Origin: Corallococcus macrosporus | Lineage (GTDB): Bacteria > Myxococcota > Myxococcia > Myxococcales > Myxococcaceae | NCBI RefSeq assembly: GCF_017302985.1 | Contig: NZ_JAFIMU010000002.1 | Span: forward strand, 124,001-188,000 | Reading direction: 5' to 3' | DNA: 64,000 bases | Shown: positions 9,275 to 18,796 of the stretch, piece after piece | Position numbering within the stretch: the first letter of the stretch is position 1 | Layout: each line of letters begins with the position of its first letter | The notes under the pieces: generated by a model | Told to the model about the DNA's origin: nothing | The model's database searches: none | Seen by the model: only the letters and a program-made list of their open reading frames with translations | Made by a program: the position numbers and the translations under genes

Positions 9275-9303
9275 GATTTCCAGTCGGGAAAGGAAATTCT
9301 TCC

Positions 9304-10491
9304 ATGGCTGAACGAGTGAACCTGCTGGCCCCGGAGGTCCGGGCGAATCCCTACCCCGTCTACGCGGAGCTGCGCCGCACCGCGCCGGTGTGTCAGGTGG
9401 AGCCCGGCGGGCTGTGGGCCCTCACGCGCTTCGAGGACGTGGCCGCGGCCTTCAAGAACCCGCAGGTCTTCTCCTCCGCCGGCGTGCGCACCACCACCGC
9501 GCCGCCGTGGCTGGGCCACAACCCGTTCTCCGAGTCGATGATCGTCATGGACCCGCCGCACCACATGCGGCTGCGCACGCTGGTGAGCCGCGCGTGGACG
9601 CCCGCGGCGGTGAACCGGCTGGAGCCTCGCATCCGCGGCTTCGCGCAGACGCTGGCGGAGCGGCTGACCCCGGGGCGCGAGGTGGACCTCGTGGACGCCT
9701 TCGCCATGCCGCTGCCCGCCAGCGTGATTGGCGAGCTGTTCGCCTTGGACCCCACCATGACCGCTCGCTACAAGCGCTGGTCGGTGGACCTGTCCAGCGT
9801 GTCCGGCACGACGGAGAAGGACACCCACCGGCACGAGTCCATCAAGGCCACCGTGCGCGAGATGGAGGACTACCTGTCCAACGTCGTCGCCGAGCGCCGC
9901 CGCCACCCGCAGGACGACATGGTGTCGGACCTGGTGAAGACGCGCGTGGACGGGGAAGCGCTCTCCGACGCGGAGGTGATGAGCTTCCTGTTCCTGCTGG
10001 TGGTGGCGGGGCTGGAGACCACCGTGCAGCTCGTCAGCCACAGCGTGCGCCTGTTGATGGAGCAGCCGCACCTGGTGGCCCGGCTGCGCGAGAACCCGTC
10101 ACAGGTGGGGCGCTTCGTGGAGGAGGTGCTTCGCTACGAGCCCTCCGTGCACGGCCTGGTGCGCGTGACGACGAAGGCCACGGAGGTGTCGGGCGTGGTG
10201 ATTCCGGAGGGCGCGCGCGTGGCGCTGATGATCGGCTCCGCGTGCCGCGACGGCGAGCGCTTCAAGGACCCGGACACCTTCGACATGGACCGCGAGGGCG
10301 TGAACAACATGCCCTTCGGCCACGGCATCCACTTCTGCCTGGGCGCGCCGCTGGCCCGGCTGGAGGCGCGCGTGGGGCTGGAGGTGCTGCTGTCCCGCTT
10401 CACGCGCTTCACGCCCACGGGCCCGGTGAAGTGGAACACCTCCCTCACCGTGCGCGGCCCGCTGAGCATGCCCCTCATCCCGCACGCCTGA
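9304..10491 (+). CDS. Cytochrome P450
   Basis: This 395-residue soluble bacterial P450 has an I-helix AGLETT, an ExxR motif in EEVLRYEPS and the heme-binding loop FGHGIHFCLG with Cys345 as thiolate ligand. AAAGGAAA lies upstream of ATG 9304. The usual acid-alcohol pair appears as E-T-T. It should hydroxylate a small hydrophobic substrate using external ferredoxin and reductase. No redox partner or biosynthetic cluster is adjacent, so the substrate cannot be inferred. Confidence 0.93.
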   Translation: MAERVNLLAPEVRANPYPVYAELRRTAPVCQVEPGGLWALTRFEDVAAAFKNPQVFSSAGVRTTTAPPWLGHNPFSESMIVMDPPHHMRLRTLVSRAWTPAAVNRLEPRIRGFAQTLAERLTPGREVDLVDAFAMPLPASVIGELFALDPTMTARYKRWSVDLSSVSGTTEKDTHRHESIKATVREMEDYLSNVVAERRRHPQDDMVSDLVKTRVDGEALSDAEVMSFLFLLVVAGLETTVQLVSHSVRLLMEQPHLVARLRENPSQVGRFVEEVLRYEPSVHGLVRVTTKATEVSGVVIPEGARVALMIGSACRDGERFKDPDTFDMDREGVNNMPFGHGIHFCLGAPLARLEARVGLEVLLSRFTRFTPTGPVKWNTSLTVRGPLSMPLIPHA

Positions 10492-10496
10492 GGCGC

Positions 10497-11345
10497 TTAC
10501 GCCTCGATGTCGAAGGCGAGCGACACGCGCTCGCCCGGAGCGACGTGCAGCAGCCCCTCGCCGGTGGCCAGCGCCCCGGCGGCGGCCGTCCACGGCTCCA
10601 CGCAGACGAAGTCCTTCCCCGTGAGCGTCCACACGACGAGCATGCGGAACTCCCCGCTCCACGACAGCTTCACGGGGGACAGGCCCGGGCCCCGCTCCAG
10701 CACCGTGCCCGGCGCGGAGTGGTCACGCAGGTGCATGTCCACCTCCTGCGCGGTGAGGTCCAGGCCGGTGAAGGGCACCTCGTGCTTCGCGCGGTTGTCC
10801 CACGCGTGCGTGGCGTCCGTCTCCACGCGCGCCTGGGCCTTCTGCGCTTGAGGCACGCGGAAGTACGGGTGGTAGCCCAGGTGCAGCGGCAGGGGCCGCG
10901 TGTCCCGGTTCTCCAGGTCGAAGTCCAGCGTCAGCCTGCGGCCCGCGAGCGAGAACGCCAGCTGCGCGTCGAACGCCCACGGGTACTGGCGCAGCGTCTC
11001 CTCCGACGACGTGAGCCCCAGCACCAGCAGGGACTCTTCCGCCTGGCGCACCGTCCACGGCAGCTTCCGCGCGAAGCCGTGCTGCGGCAGCGAGTACGCC
11101 TTGCGGTCCGCCGGATACGTGTCCCCGGGCAGGGGACCGGCGTTGGGAAAGAGCACGGGGATGCCCCCGCGCACGCTCTTCGTGAGGTCGGCGACGGTGC
11201 CCTCGTCCAGATAGAGCACGTCCTCGCCCTCCACCACCATGCGCGTGACGAGCGCGCCGCGCGTGGGGATGACCTCCACGCGGCAGCCGCCGTCCTCCAG
11301 CGCGTAGGTGTCCAGCCCCGCGATGCCCGGGAACGGTCCGCTCAT
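10497..11345 (-). CDS. Aldose 1-epimerase family protein
   Basis: The 282-residue beta-sandwich sugar epimerase-like protein contains IPVLFPNAGPLP, LPQHGFARKLPW (the first family His is in QHGF) and LHLGYHPYFRVP (second His). These match the galactose-mutarotase superfamily, nearer the glucose-6-phosphate 1-epimerase branch than GalM. Its ATG follows the P5C dehydrogenase stop after 4 bases, so they are probably co-transcribed. It converges on the P450 gene with a 5-base gap. Confidence 0.85.
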   Translation of the reverse strand: MSGPFPGIAGLDTYALEDGGCRVEVIPTRGALVTRMVVEGEDVLYLDEGTVADLTKSVRGGIPVLFPNAGPLPGDTYPADRKAYSLPQHGFARKLPWTVRQAEESLLVLGLTSSEETLRQYPWAFDAQLAFSLAGRRLTLDFDLENRDTRPLPLHLGYHPYFRVPQAQKAQARVETDATHAWDNRAKHEVPFTGLDLTAQEVDMHLRDHSAPGTVLERGPGLSPVKLSWSGEFRMLVVWTLTGKDFVCVEPWTAAAGALATGEGLLHVAPGERVSLAFDIEA

Positions 11346-11349
11346 GGAA

Positions 11350-13005
11350 CTAGATGGCCCCTTCCTTCGGGTCGCTGTCCATGAACGGGTAGGGGACCTT
11401 CACGGGCGGCGCGAAGTTCTCCTTGATGGTGCGCGGGCTGCTCCAGCGGAACAGGTTGATCATCGACCCGGACTTGTCGTTGGTGCCCGAGGCCCGGCTG
11501 CCGCCGAAGGGCTGCTGGCCCACCACCGCGCCCGTGGGCTTGTCGTTGATGTAGAAGTTGCCCGCCGCGTTGCGCAGGCCGCTCATCATCTGCTCGATGG
11601 CCTTGCGGTCGCGCGCGAAGATGGCGCCCGTCAGCGCGTAGCTCGCGGACTGGTCGCACTCCTTCAGCGTCTCCTCGAACTTCGCGTCCGGGTAGACGTA
11701 CACGCCGACGAGCGGCGCGAAGATCTCCTCCGTCATGATGCGGTGGCGCGGGTTCGTGCACTGCACCAGCGTGGGCTGCACGAAGTAGCCCTCGCTCTTG
11801 TCCGTGCCGCCGCCCGCGACGATGGAGGCCTCGCCGCCGGACTTCGCCAGCTCGATGTACGAGGACACCTTCTTGAACGAGCGCTCGTCGATGACGGCGC
11901 CCATGAAGTTCCGGAAGTCCGCCACGTCGCCCATCTTGATTTCACCGATGAGCGCCTGGAGCCGCGACTTCAGCTTGGGCCACAGGGACTCCGGCACGTA
12001 GACGCGGCTGGCCGCGGAGCACTTCTGGCCCTGGTACTCGTAGCCGCCGCGCACGATGGCGACCGCGAGCGCCTCCAGGTCGTCCGCCGCGGACGGGTGC
12101 GCGAAGATGAAGTCCTTGCCGCCCGTCTCACCCACCAGCCGCGGGTACTGCTTGTAGCGGCCGACGTTCTCCCCCACCGTCTTCCACAGGTTGTTGAACG
12201 TGGGCGTGGAGCCGGTGAAGTGGATGCCGCCCAGGTGGGGGCTGGCCAGCACCGGGTTGCCCACCGTGGGGCCGTCACCGGGCAGCATGTTGATGACGCC
12301 GTCGGGCAGGCCCGCCTCGCGCAGGAGCTCCAGGCCGTACCACGCGCTCAGGGCCTGCGTGGAGGAGGGCTTCCACAGCACCACGTTGCCCATGATGGCG
12401 GGCGACACGCAGAGGTTCAGCGCGATGGACGTGAAGTTGAACGGCGCGATGGCGAAGACGAACCCGTCCAGCGGCCGGTAGTCCGTCATGTTCCACGTCT
12501 GCGGCGAGTTCTCCGGCTGGATGGCCAGGATCTGCTGCGCGAAGTGGACGTTGTAGCGAAGGAAGTCGATGAGCTCACAGGCCGCGTCGATCTCCGCCTG
12601 GTGCGCCGTCTTGGACTGGCCCAGCATGGAGGACGCGTTGAGCAGCGGGCGGTAGCGCGTGGTCAGCAACTCCGCGGCGCGCAGGAAGATGGCCGCGCGC
12701 GCGTGGAAGGGCATCCGCGCCCAGTCCTCCTTCACGCTCATGGCGTTCTGGATGGCCTGCTCCACGTGGCCCGCGTCGGCCTCGTGCAGGGTGGCCAGCA
12801 CGTGCTGATGCCGGTGCGGCATGCGCACGGTGTCCGTCTTGCTGGACTTCACGTGCTTGCCGCCGATGACGACGGGGATGTCGATGCGCTCCCCGCTCAT
12901 GCGCTTGAGGGTGGACTGGAGCTCCGCGCGCTCGGGGGTGCCGGGAGCGTAGGAGAGGACAGGCTCGTTCTTGGGAGCCGGGACGCGGGGAATGGCGTTG
13001 AGCAC
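11350..13005 (-). CDS. pruA: L-glutamate gamma-semialdehyde (1-pyrroline-5-carboxylate) dehydrogenase
   Basis: This NAD-dependent enzyme oxidises P5C to glutamate in proline and arginine breakdown. The 551-residue length, the N-terminus MLNAIPRVPAPKNEPVLSYA, VGETGGKDF (general base Glu293) and YQGQKCSAASR (nucleophile Cys329) match the single-domain P5CDH branch. APFNFTSIALNL and FTGSTPTFN form the NAD pocket. No proline dehydrogenase is adjacent. It is first in a likely two-gene transcript with the epimerase gene. Confidence 0.94.
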   Translation of the reverse strand: MLNAIPRVPAPKNEPVLSYAPGTPERAELQSTLKRMSGERIDIPVVIGGKHVKSSKTDTVRMPHRHQHVLATLHEADAGHVEQAIQNAMSVKEDWARMPFHARAAIFLRAAELLTTRYRPLLNASSMLGQSKTAHQAEIDAACELIDFLRYNVHFAQQILAIQPENSPQTWNMTDYRPLDGFVFAIAPFNFTSIALNLCVSPAIMGNVVLWKPSSTQALSAWYGLELLREAGLPDGVINMLPGDGPTVGNPVLASPHLGGIHFTGSTPTFNNLWKTVGENVGRYKQYPRLVGETGGKDFIFAHPSAADDLEALAVAIVRGGYEYQGQKCSAASRVYVPESLWPKLKSRLQALIGEIKMGDVADFRNFMGAVIDERSFKKVSSYIELAKSGGEASIVAGGGTDKSEGYFVQPTLVQCTNPRHRIMTEEIFAPLVGVYVYPDAKFEETLKECDQSASYALTGAIFARDRKAIEQMMSGLRNAAGNFYINDKPTGAVVGQQPFGGSRASGTNDKSGSMINLFRWSSPRTIKENFAPPVKVPYPFMDSDPKEGAI

Positions 13006-13136
13006 GCGGTGACCTCGGGACGAGAGGAAAGGGAAGGTTCGGGCAAGGTATAGCCCTCCCGGTGTCCCAGGTCAGTGACAGAAGCGTGGGGCGTCCGCGC
13101 CGCGACACAGGCGCGAGGCCTGGACGGCCGTCCGGC

Positions 13137-13535
13137 TCAGCCCTCGCCCGCGGCCTTGGCGGTTTCGCCCCGGGCACGCTGCAGCACGGCATGCAGCTGC
13201 GCGATGAGGTACGGCGGCTTCACCGGCTTGACCAGGTACGCATCCGGCTGGGGCTGCCCGGGCTCCAGGTCCGCGCGCGGTGCGTAGCCGCTGACGAACA
13301 CCACCGGCAGGTGCGCCAGGGCGGGCTCGGCGCGCACGCGGCGGCACAACTCGTAGCCGTCGATGCCCTCCATGTTCACGTCCGACAGGAGCACGTCCGG
13401 CGGCTGCGTCAGCGCGTGCGCGAGCCCCGTCTCCCCATCCGCCGCCACCGTGCAGTCGAACTCACCCGACAGCAGCAGCCGGAGCGTCTCGCGCATGGTC
13501 CAGGAGTTCTCCACGATGAGGACCTTGGGCTTCAC
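13137..13535 (-). CDS. Stand-alone response regulator receiver protein
   Basis: A single CheY-like domain of 132 residues starts at GTG 13535 with GGGAG upstream. The phosphoacceptor is Asp52 (LLSDVNMEG), the Ser/Thr switch is Ser82 (VFVSGY) and the Lys is Lys103 (LVKPV). The usual acidic pair is Glu9-Asn10 (LIVENSW), so one metal-binding acid is missing and phosphorylation may be altered. There is no output domain, so it presumably acts by protein contact. No histidine kinase is next to it. Confidence 0.85.
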   Translation of the reverse strand: MKPKVLIVENSWTMRETLRLLLSGEFDCTVAADGETGLAHALTQPPDVLLSDVNMEGIDGYELCRRVRAEPALAHLPVVFVSGYAPRADLEPGQPQPDAYLVKPVKPPYLIAQLHAVLQRARGETAKAAGEG

Positions 13536-13683
13536 GGTGCATCGACTCCCGGGGCGGCAACGACGGACGGCAGGGGGAACGGCGTGCACAGCATCCCCCC
13601 GCCGTGCGCACCGGGCAAGAGGTCCCCCCTCACCCGTGAGAATTCACGAAAGCCTCCACCTCACGGGTTTGCCGCCAACGCCC

Positions 13684-13977
13684 CTAACTCTCGGGCGGCG
13701 GATTCAGGAGCCCGCGCCGGGAAACCTCGGAGTCCGGCTCCTCGTCGCCCCGCGCCTCGCGCTCGGGCACCTCTTCTTCCCGCCACTCCGCGCCGCGCTC
13801 CACCTGCGCCTCCCAGGCGGTCTCCTCCAGCGGGCCGGGGTTGACGTCCTCCCGGGCGGCGGCCCGCGAACGCTCCCGGGCGAGCTCGGCGGCGCCGCGG
13901 TCCAACGCGTCCTCCATCTGCCCCCGGTTGCGCGGCTGGAAGTTCTTGGAGTCCAGGATGTCCTTGTCCGAAGCCAT
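13684..13977 (-). CDS. Small acidic hypothetical protein
   Basis: The 97-residue product begins MASDKDILDSKNFQPRNRGQ and is rich in Glu and Arg, with no hydrophobic segment. GGAGGTGA lies at good spacing before ATG 13977. It has the look of a small charged, partly disordered myxobacterial protein. Function is not known. Confidence 0.6.
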   Translation of the reverse strand: MASDKDILDSKNFQPRNRGQMEDALDRGAAELARERSRAAAREDVNPGPLEETAWEAQVERGAEWREEEVPEREARGDEEPDSEVSRRGLLNPPPES

Positions 13978-14098
13978 GGGTGTCACCTCCGACGGGAAGG
14001 TGGGATGCGCGGCGGCGGGCGGGCAATGACGGCCCGTGCAGAGGCCGCCTGCCCGGCCGTCCAGGTGCGGAAAGGGCGGGGTGCGCCGTCTTCCCGCG

Positions 14099-14764
14099 TC
14101 AGCGCGGCGCGGAGGCCGGCCGCCGGGCCAGGGGCTGCGCGTCCTGCCGTGACAGGCGCTCGATCTCCGGCGCCACGTCCCCGGTGGGCGCGGCGATGCT
14201 GCACCGGGCGCCGCCATGCACCAGGCCCACCACGCGCTGCTGCTCGTCCACCAGCGGCGCGCCAGAGTCTCCGGGGACGCCGTGCATCGTGGTGAAGAGC
14301 GCGTTGGGCACGTCCGGCAGTGACGGGCAGCGGCCCCAGCGCTCCACCATCACGCGCTGCGGTTCGCCGGGCCGGTCGTGGCGTCCGGTGAAGACGAGCA
14401 TGGCGCCGGGGATGGGCAGCCCCCGGGCCACCTCCAGCGGTGCGACAGGCGCCTTCGCCTCCAGCTCCAGTACCGCCATGTCCCGGCCGCGATCCACGAA
14501 CACATAGCGGCCCGACAACTGCCGCCCGTCCTCGAAGTTCGTCCGCTCGTTGCCCGCGTCCGGTGCGACGCAGTGGGCCGCGGTGAGGACGTGGCGTCCC
14601 TGGCCCACCACCACGCCCGCGCAGTGGCCGTCGCCCAGCGTCACCGTCGCGGCCTCGGCCTTCGCGATGCCCTCGAGTTCATCCGTCCCGGACTGGCCGC
14701 AGGCCATCCAGGCCGTCACGGCCGCGAGGCCCACCGTGGCGCCGCCCCACTTCCATGCACGCAT
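14099..14764 (-). CDS. Trypsin-like serine protease, lipoprotein
   Basis: The 221-residue product has a short signal ending AWMACGQ (lipobox) and a chymotrypsin fold. The catalytic triad is visible as His in LTAAHCVA, Asp in RGRDMAVLELE and Ser in HGVPGDSGAPL. Extra Cys residues may pair. The start at ATG 14764 begins the signal peptide. It is divergent from the large kinase gene with about 280 bases between. Confidence 0.87.
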   Translation of the reverse strand: MRAWKWGGATVGLAAVTAWMACGQSGTDELEGIAKAEAATVTLGDGHCAGVVVGQGRHVLTAAHCVAPDAGNERTNFEDGRQLSGRYVFVDRGRDMAVLELEAKAPVAPLEVARGLPIPGAMLVFTGRHDRPGEPQRVMVERWGRCPSLPDVPNALFTTMHGVPGDSGAPLVDEQQRVVGLVHGGARCSIAAPTGDVAPEIERLSRQDAQPLARRPASAPR

Positions 14765-15046
14765 GCCGCTTCCCCCTCCTCCCGGGGCGACGGGCCCACG
14801 GGCTTGGAGCAAGGGTGTGCACGCGGACGGGCGCGTCGTGGGAGCGGGTGTGGAAGTGGCTCCCCAGCAGGCGTCCGGGCACGCCTGCCGCGAGCGCTTC
14901 CAGCAGGGCGGTGAAACAGGGAATGCAAGCAGCGGGAGCGCACCTGCTCGGATGTCCCGGAGGCGGTGTCACTGAAACGTGCTATTCCTCCGACGTCTGG
15001 ATTCTGCAAACCGGACCCTGGCCGGAAACGGCCAGCCCTTTGGCTC
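14765..15046. other. Divergent intergenic region (protease / kinase)
   Basis: This region of 282 bases has no convincing gene. It contains a GAAA-loop hairpin at 15019-15036 just before the kinase start. GTG 14966 would extend the kinase by 27 residues; GGAGG lies only 2 bases before it, which is too close for a standard start. Confidence 0.4.
15019..15036 (+). promoter_or_regulatory. GNRA-loop hairpin in front of the kinase gene
   Basis: CTGGCCG-GAAA-CGGCCAG is a perfect 7-bp stem with a GAAA tetraloop, 10 bases before GTG 15047. It would lie in the leader and occupy the ribosome-site region. It could modulate translation; no U-run follows, so it is not a classic terminator. Confidence 0.35.
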
Positions 15047-18000
15047 GTGAGCGACGACGAGAAGACAACGGTACTGGATGAGCGCACCCGCCCTCCGAGC
15101 ACGTGGGGTGAGCGGATGCGTACGCCCATCACGTTGCCGGGCTCGGGCGTGGGCGAGCGCCGCTCGCTGATTCCCGGCGTCATCGTCACCGGGCGCTACC
15201 GGGTGGACTCGCTCTTGGGCGAGGGCGGCATGGGCCGCATCTGGCTGGCGGACGACCTGCAGGAGCGCCGCCGCGTGGCGCTCAAGGAGATGCACGTCCC
15301 CTCGGAGCTGTCCGCCGCGAAGGTGGAGGAGCTGGTGCTGCTGTTCCGGCACGAGTTCTTCGCGATGAAGAAGCTCCAGCACCCGTCCACGCTCAAGGTC
15401 TTCGACTGGGGCATGACGGAGGCCGGCAACCGCTTCATCACCATGGAGGTGGTGGGCGGCAAGGACCTGAGCTCGCTGGTGCATGACGCGCCGCTGGACA
15501 CGCGCACGCTGTATCGCGTGCTGATTCAAATGGCGCAGGTGCTCGCGTTCATCCACTCGCGCCTGTACGTGCACTGCGACATCAAGGCCAGCAACGTGCG
15601 CATCACCGAGTCCGGCGCGGTGAAGCTGATGGACTTCGGCGTGATGCACCAGCTGGGCACGCCCAGCCCCGGCAAGCTGAAGGGCACGCTGGAGTACCTG
15701 GCGCCGGAGTGGCAGCGGGGCGCGAGCATCGACGGCCGCGCGGACCTGTACTCGCTGGGCGTGATGGCCTGGTACCTGGCCACGCGCAAGTTGCCCTTCA
15801 AGCGCGCGAGCCCCGCGGTGCTGCTCGCGGACCACCTGACGCGCCCGGCGCCGCGCCCGTCCACCATCTGCCCGGTGGATCCGCAGCTGGAGGAGATCAT
15901 CCTCCTGTTGATGGCGAAGGACCCGCGCGAGCGCTTCCAGGACGCGGGCGAGCTGCTGGAGGCGCTCTGCCAGGCCAGCGGCGAGCCCGTGCCGGAGGAG
16001 TCGCTGTCCGCGCGCGCCAGCTACCTGCACGTGCCGGAGGTGGTGGGGCGCGAGGCGGAGCTGGAAGGGCTGATGAACGGCCTGGCGGAAGCGGACTGGG
16101 GCCAGTCGCGCGCGGTGCTCGTGGGCGGGCCCGCGGGCGTGGGCAAGACGCGGCTGCTCCAGGAGTTCGAGCTGCAGGCGAAGCTGGCGGAGCTGCCCTT
16201 CGGCCGGGGCCAGTGCCGCGCGGAGGGGCTGTCCCCGCTGGCGCCCGTGGCGCAGGCCCTGCGCTGCCTGGTGCCGCACACGCCCTCGGAGCTGATGGAC
16301 CGGGTGAAGGCCCCGCTCGCGCGCCTCTTGTCGTCGGACGTGTTCGACGGCGACCTGCACGAGCAGCTTCCGCGCGACAGCTCCGATGAGAAGACCGCCT
16401 TCTTCGAGGCGCTGTCGGAGTGGACGCGCACGCTGGGGGGGCGGCAGTCCTTCGTGCTGTGCTTCGAGGATCTCCAGTGGGCGGACAGCGCGTCGCTGGA
16501 GGCGCTCAACGTCCTCATCCGCGCGCTGCACGGCACGCGCGGCATGGTGGTGGGCACGTTCCGCTCGCAGGAGCTGTCGCGCCTGAGCCTCGCGTTCCAG
16601 ACGGTGGATGAGAAGCTCACGTCCCGCGTGGACCTGGAGCCCCTGTCCGCCGAGCACGTGGCCACGCTGGTGGAGCTGGTGCTGCCGGGGCTGGACGTGC
16701 CGGAGGGCTTCGTGCAGCGGCTGCACGCGACCACCGGCGGCAACGCCTTCTTCGCCACGGAATGCCTGCGCATGCTGGTGGAGGCGGGCGCGCTCAAGCG
16801 CGTGGGCGGACGGTGGGAGGCGGAGGAGGGGCTGGGTACGCGCAGGCTTCCGGCGAGCATCCAGGAGGCGGTGCTGGTGCGTCTGGCCAGCGCGCCGCCG
16901 GAGCAGGTGGCGCTCCTGCGCAAGCTGGCGCCCGCGGGCCGGATGCTGGACCTGCCGCTGTTGCGCGCGCTGTCGGGCCTGCCGGAGGCGGAGCTGTTCG
17001 CCGTGCTGGACGGCATCGTGGAGCGGCAGTTCCTCCAGGACGTGGAGGGCCGCTACGTCTTCACGCACGACACCGTGCACCAGGCCGTCTACGACAGCAC
17101 GCCGGAGGCGGAGCGCCGGGCCCACCACGGCCGGGTGGCGCGCACGCTCCAGTCGCTGCCCTCCGAACGCGCGGGCGTGGTGCGCGCGGTGGGCTGGCAC
17201 TTCGCGCGCTCGGACGCGCCCGCGGAGGCCATCCAGCCGCTGCTGGAGGCGGGGCACGCGGCCATCGAGGCGGAGGCGCTGCTGGAGGCCACGCTGCTCC
17301 TGAAGGAGGCGGCGGCGCTGCTGGAGTCCGCGCCGGACTACCCGGGGCGCTCGGAGCAGCTTTTGCGCACGTGGGTGTCGCTGGTGGAGGTGGGCTACTC
17401 CAGCGACCCGCCGACGTCGGTGGCGTACGCGGACCGGCTCTTCGCGCACTGGGCGGCCACGGTGGACGTGGCGTCCGGACGGCGCGAGGCGCTCTCCCGG
17501 CTGGAGTCCGCGCGCACGGCCACGCCGGCGGAGCGCGAGGAGCTGTTGATTCCGCTCTTCCGCGAGGTGGCGGCGGACGCGCGGATGACGCCGGTGGATG
17601 TCTTCTGGAAGCGCTCGGAGCTTGAAATCCTCCAGGGCATGGCACTGGCCATCCTGGGGCGCACGGACGCGGTGGAGGCGCTCATCGCGCGCGTGGCCGC
17701 GGAGCACCCGGAGGACTCGCCGTACCGGGCGGGGCTGTCCGTGGCGCGCTCCACGCTGAGCGCTTACACCGGCCAGTGGGCGGGTGGGGTGGCGGACCAG
17801 CGCAGGCAGGTGCAGCGGCTGCGCGAGTTCCGCGACGCGGTGGGGCGCCCGCCCCGGCGGCTCGCGTGGGCGCTGGGCATGGGCGGCTACCTGCTCAACG
17901 TGAACCTGGCCCTGCGTGGCGAGCCGCTGGACGAAGAGCTGCACAAGGACGGGCTCCAACTGGCCGAAGCCCAGGGCTTCACGGACGTGCGCGCCTACCA

Positions 18001-18766
18001 CCTCTTCGCGCAGGTGGCGCGCGCGGCCTTCACCGGCGACGGCGCCGCGTTCGCGTCCGCGCTCGCGCAGAAGACGGAGCTCATCCGGCGGCTGGGCAGC
18101 CCCCGGCTGATGGAGCGCAACCTGGCCCTCTTCACGCCGCCCTACTACCTGGAGCGCGGCGAGCACGAGCTCGTCGCCGCGGTGGTGTCGCGCGGCGAGG
18201 CGCTGTCGCGCGTGCTGCCCGAGGACCGCTGGCTGCGCGCGCACGTGCTCGTGTACCAGGCGTGCCGCGACGTGCTCTTCGAGGACGCGGGCGCCGCGCG
18301 CGAGTCCCTGCCCCGCGCGCTGGAGGCCGCGCGCCAGGGCGGCCTGCGCATGGAGACGCTGGTGCACGTGTACCAGTCGCGCTTCGAACGCGACCAGGGC
18401 CGGCTGCCCGCCGCGCTCGCCGCCGCCGAGGCCGCGCTCGAGCGCGCGCTGGACCCCCGCTTCGCCAACCCCTGGGACGAAATCCTGGCCCGCCGCGCCC
18501 TGGCGCCGCTGGTGTCACAAGAGGACGGGGACGCGCACCTGCGCCGCGCGCGCCTGCTGGCGGAGTCCACCGGCAACGTGCTCCAGATGGGGCTCGTGTA
18601 CCTGCAGCACGCGGAGCGCTACGGCACGCCGGAAGAGGTGATGCGGGAGCTGGAGATCGCCGAGCGGGCCTTCACCACCGCCCGGGCCACGCACCTCCAA
18701 TTGCTGGCCCAGTCGCTGCGCGGCCCGCTGTCGCGCCAGCACGAGGACGTGAAGCAGAGCGCCTGA
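15047..18766 (+). CDS. Ser/Thr protein kinase fused to AAA-type ATPase and TPR-like region
   Basis: The 1239-residue cytoplasmic signalling protein starts at GTG 15047 (SDDEKTTVLDE). A eukaryotic-type kinase domain at about residues 45-300 has LLGEGGMGRIW, VALKEM, DFG as MDFGVM and LAPEW. The catalytic loop reads YVHCDIKASNV, so the HRD Arg is Cys (non-RD). An ATPase domain follows, with Walker A VGGPAGVGKTRLL at about 358 and Walker B VLCFEDLQWADS at about 472. The C-terminal 500 residues are Ala/Leu/Arg-rich helical repeats like TPRs. This PknB-AAA-TPR architecture is frequent in myxobacteria and serves large signalling hubs. Non-RD status suggests that activation does not depend on activation-loop phosphorylation. 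Confidence 0.88.
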   Translation: MSDDEKTTVLDERTRPPSTWGERMRTPITLPGSGVGERRSLIPGVIVTGRYRVDSLLGEGGMGRIWLADDLQERRRVALKEMHVPSELSAAKVEELVLLFRHEFFAMKKLQHPSTLKVFDWGMTEAGNRFITMEVVGGKDLSSLVHDAPLDTRTLYRVLIQMAQVLAFIHSRLYVHCDIKASNVRITESGAVKLMDFGVMHQLGTPSPGKLKGTLEYLAPEWQRGASIDGRADLYSLGVMAWYLATRKLPFKRASPAVLLADHLTRPAPRPSTICPVDPQLEEIILLLMAKDPRERFQDAGELLEALCQASGEPVPEESLSARASYLHVPEVVGREAELEGLMNGLAEADWGQSRAVLVGGPAGVGKTRLLQEFELQAKLAELPFGRGQCRAEGLSPLAPVAQALRCLVPHTPSELMDRVKAPLARLLSSDVFDGDLHEQLPRDSSDEKTAFFEALSEWTRTLGGRQSFVLCFEDLQWADSASLEALNVLIRALHGTRGMVVGTFRSQELSRLSLAFQTVDEKLTSRVDLEPLSAEHVATLVELVLPGLDVPEGFVQRLHATTGGNAFFATECLRMLVEAGALKRVGGRWEAEEGLGTRRLPASIQEAVLVRLASAPPEQVALLRKLAPAGRMLDLPLLRALSGLPEAELFAVLDGIVERQFLQDVEGRYVFTHDTVHQAVYDSTPEAERRAHHGRVARTLQSLPSERAGVVRAVGWHFARSDAPAEAIQPLLEAGHAAIEAEALLEATLLLKEAAALLESAPDYPGRSEQLLRTWVSLVEVGYSSDPPTSVAYADRLFAHWAATVDVASGRREALSRLESARTATPAEREELLIPLFREVAADARMTPVDVFWKRSELEILQGMALAILGRTDAVEALIARVAAEHPEDSPYRAGLSVARSTLSAYTGQWAGGVADQRRQVQRLREFRDAVGRPPRRLAWALGMGGYLLNVNLALRGEPLDEELHKDGLQLAEAQGFTDVRAYHLFAQVARAAFTGDGAAFASALAQKTELIRRLGSPRLMERNLALFTPPYYLERGEHELVAAVVSRGEALSRVLPEDRWLRAHVLVYQACRDVLFEDAGAARESLPRALEAARQGGLRMETLVHVYQSRFERDQGRLPAALAAAEAALERALDPRFANPWDEILARRALAPLVSQEDGDAHLRRARLLAESTGNVLQMGLVYLQHAERYGTPEEVMRELEIAERAFTTARATHLQLLAQSLRGPLSRQHEDVKQSA

Positions 18767-18796
18767 CGGCCGGGTCGTGCATAGGATGGGGACACC

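Noticed and set aside
14969-18367. Long minus-strand open frame (1132 codons) opposite the kinase gene
   Set aside because: It is an antisense shadow of high-GC codon bias. The translation is Arg/His/Gln-rich without domains, while the plus strand encodes a clear kinase-ATPase.
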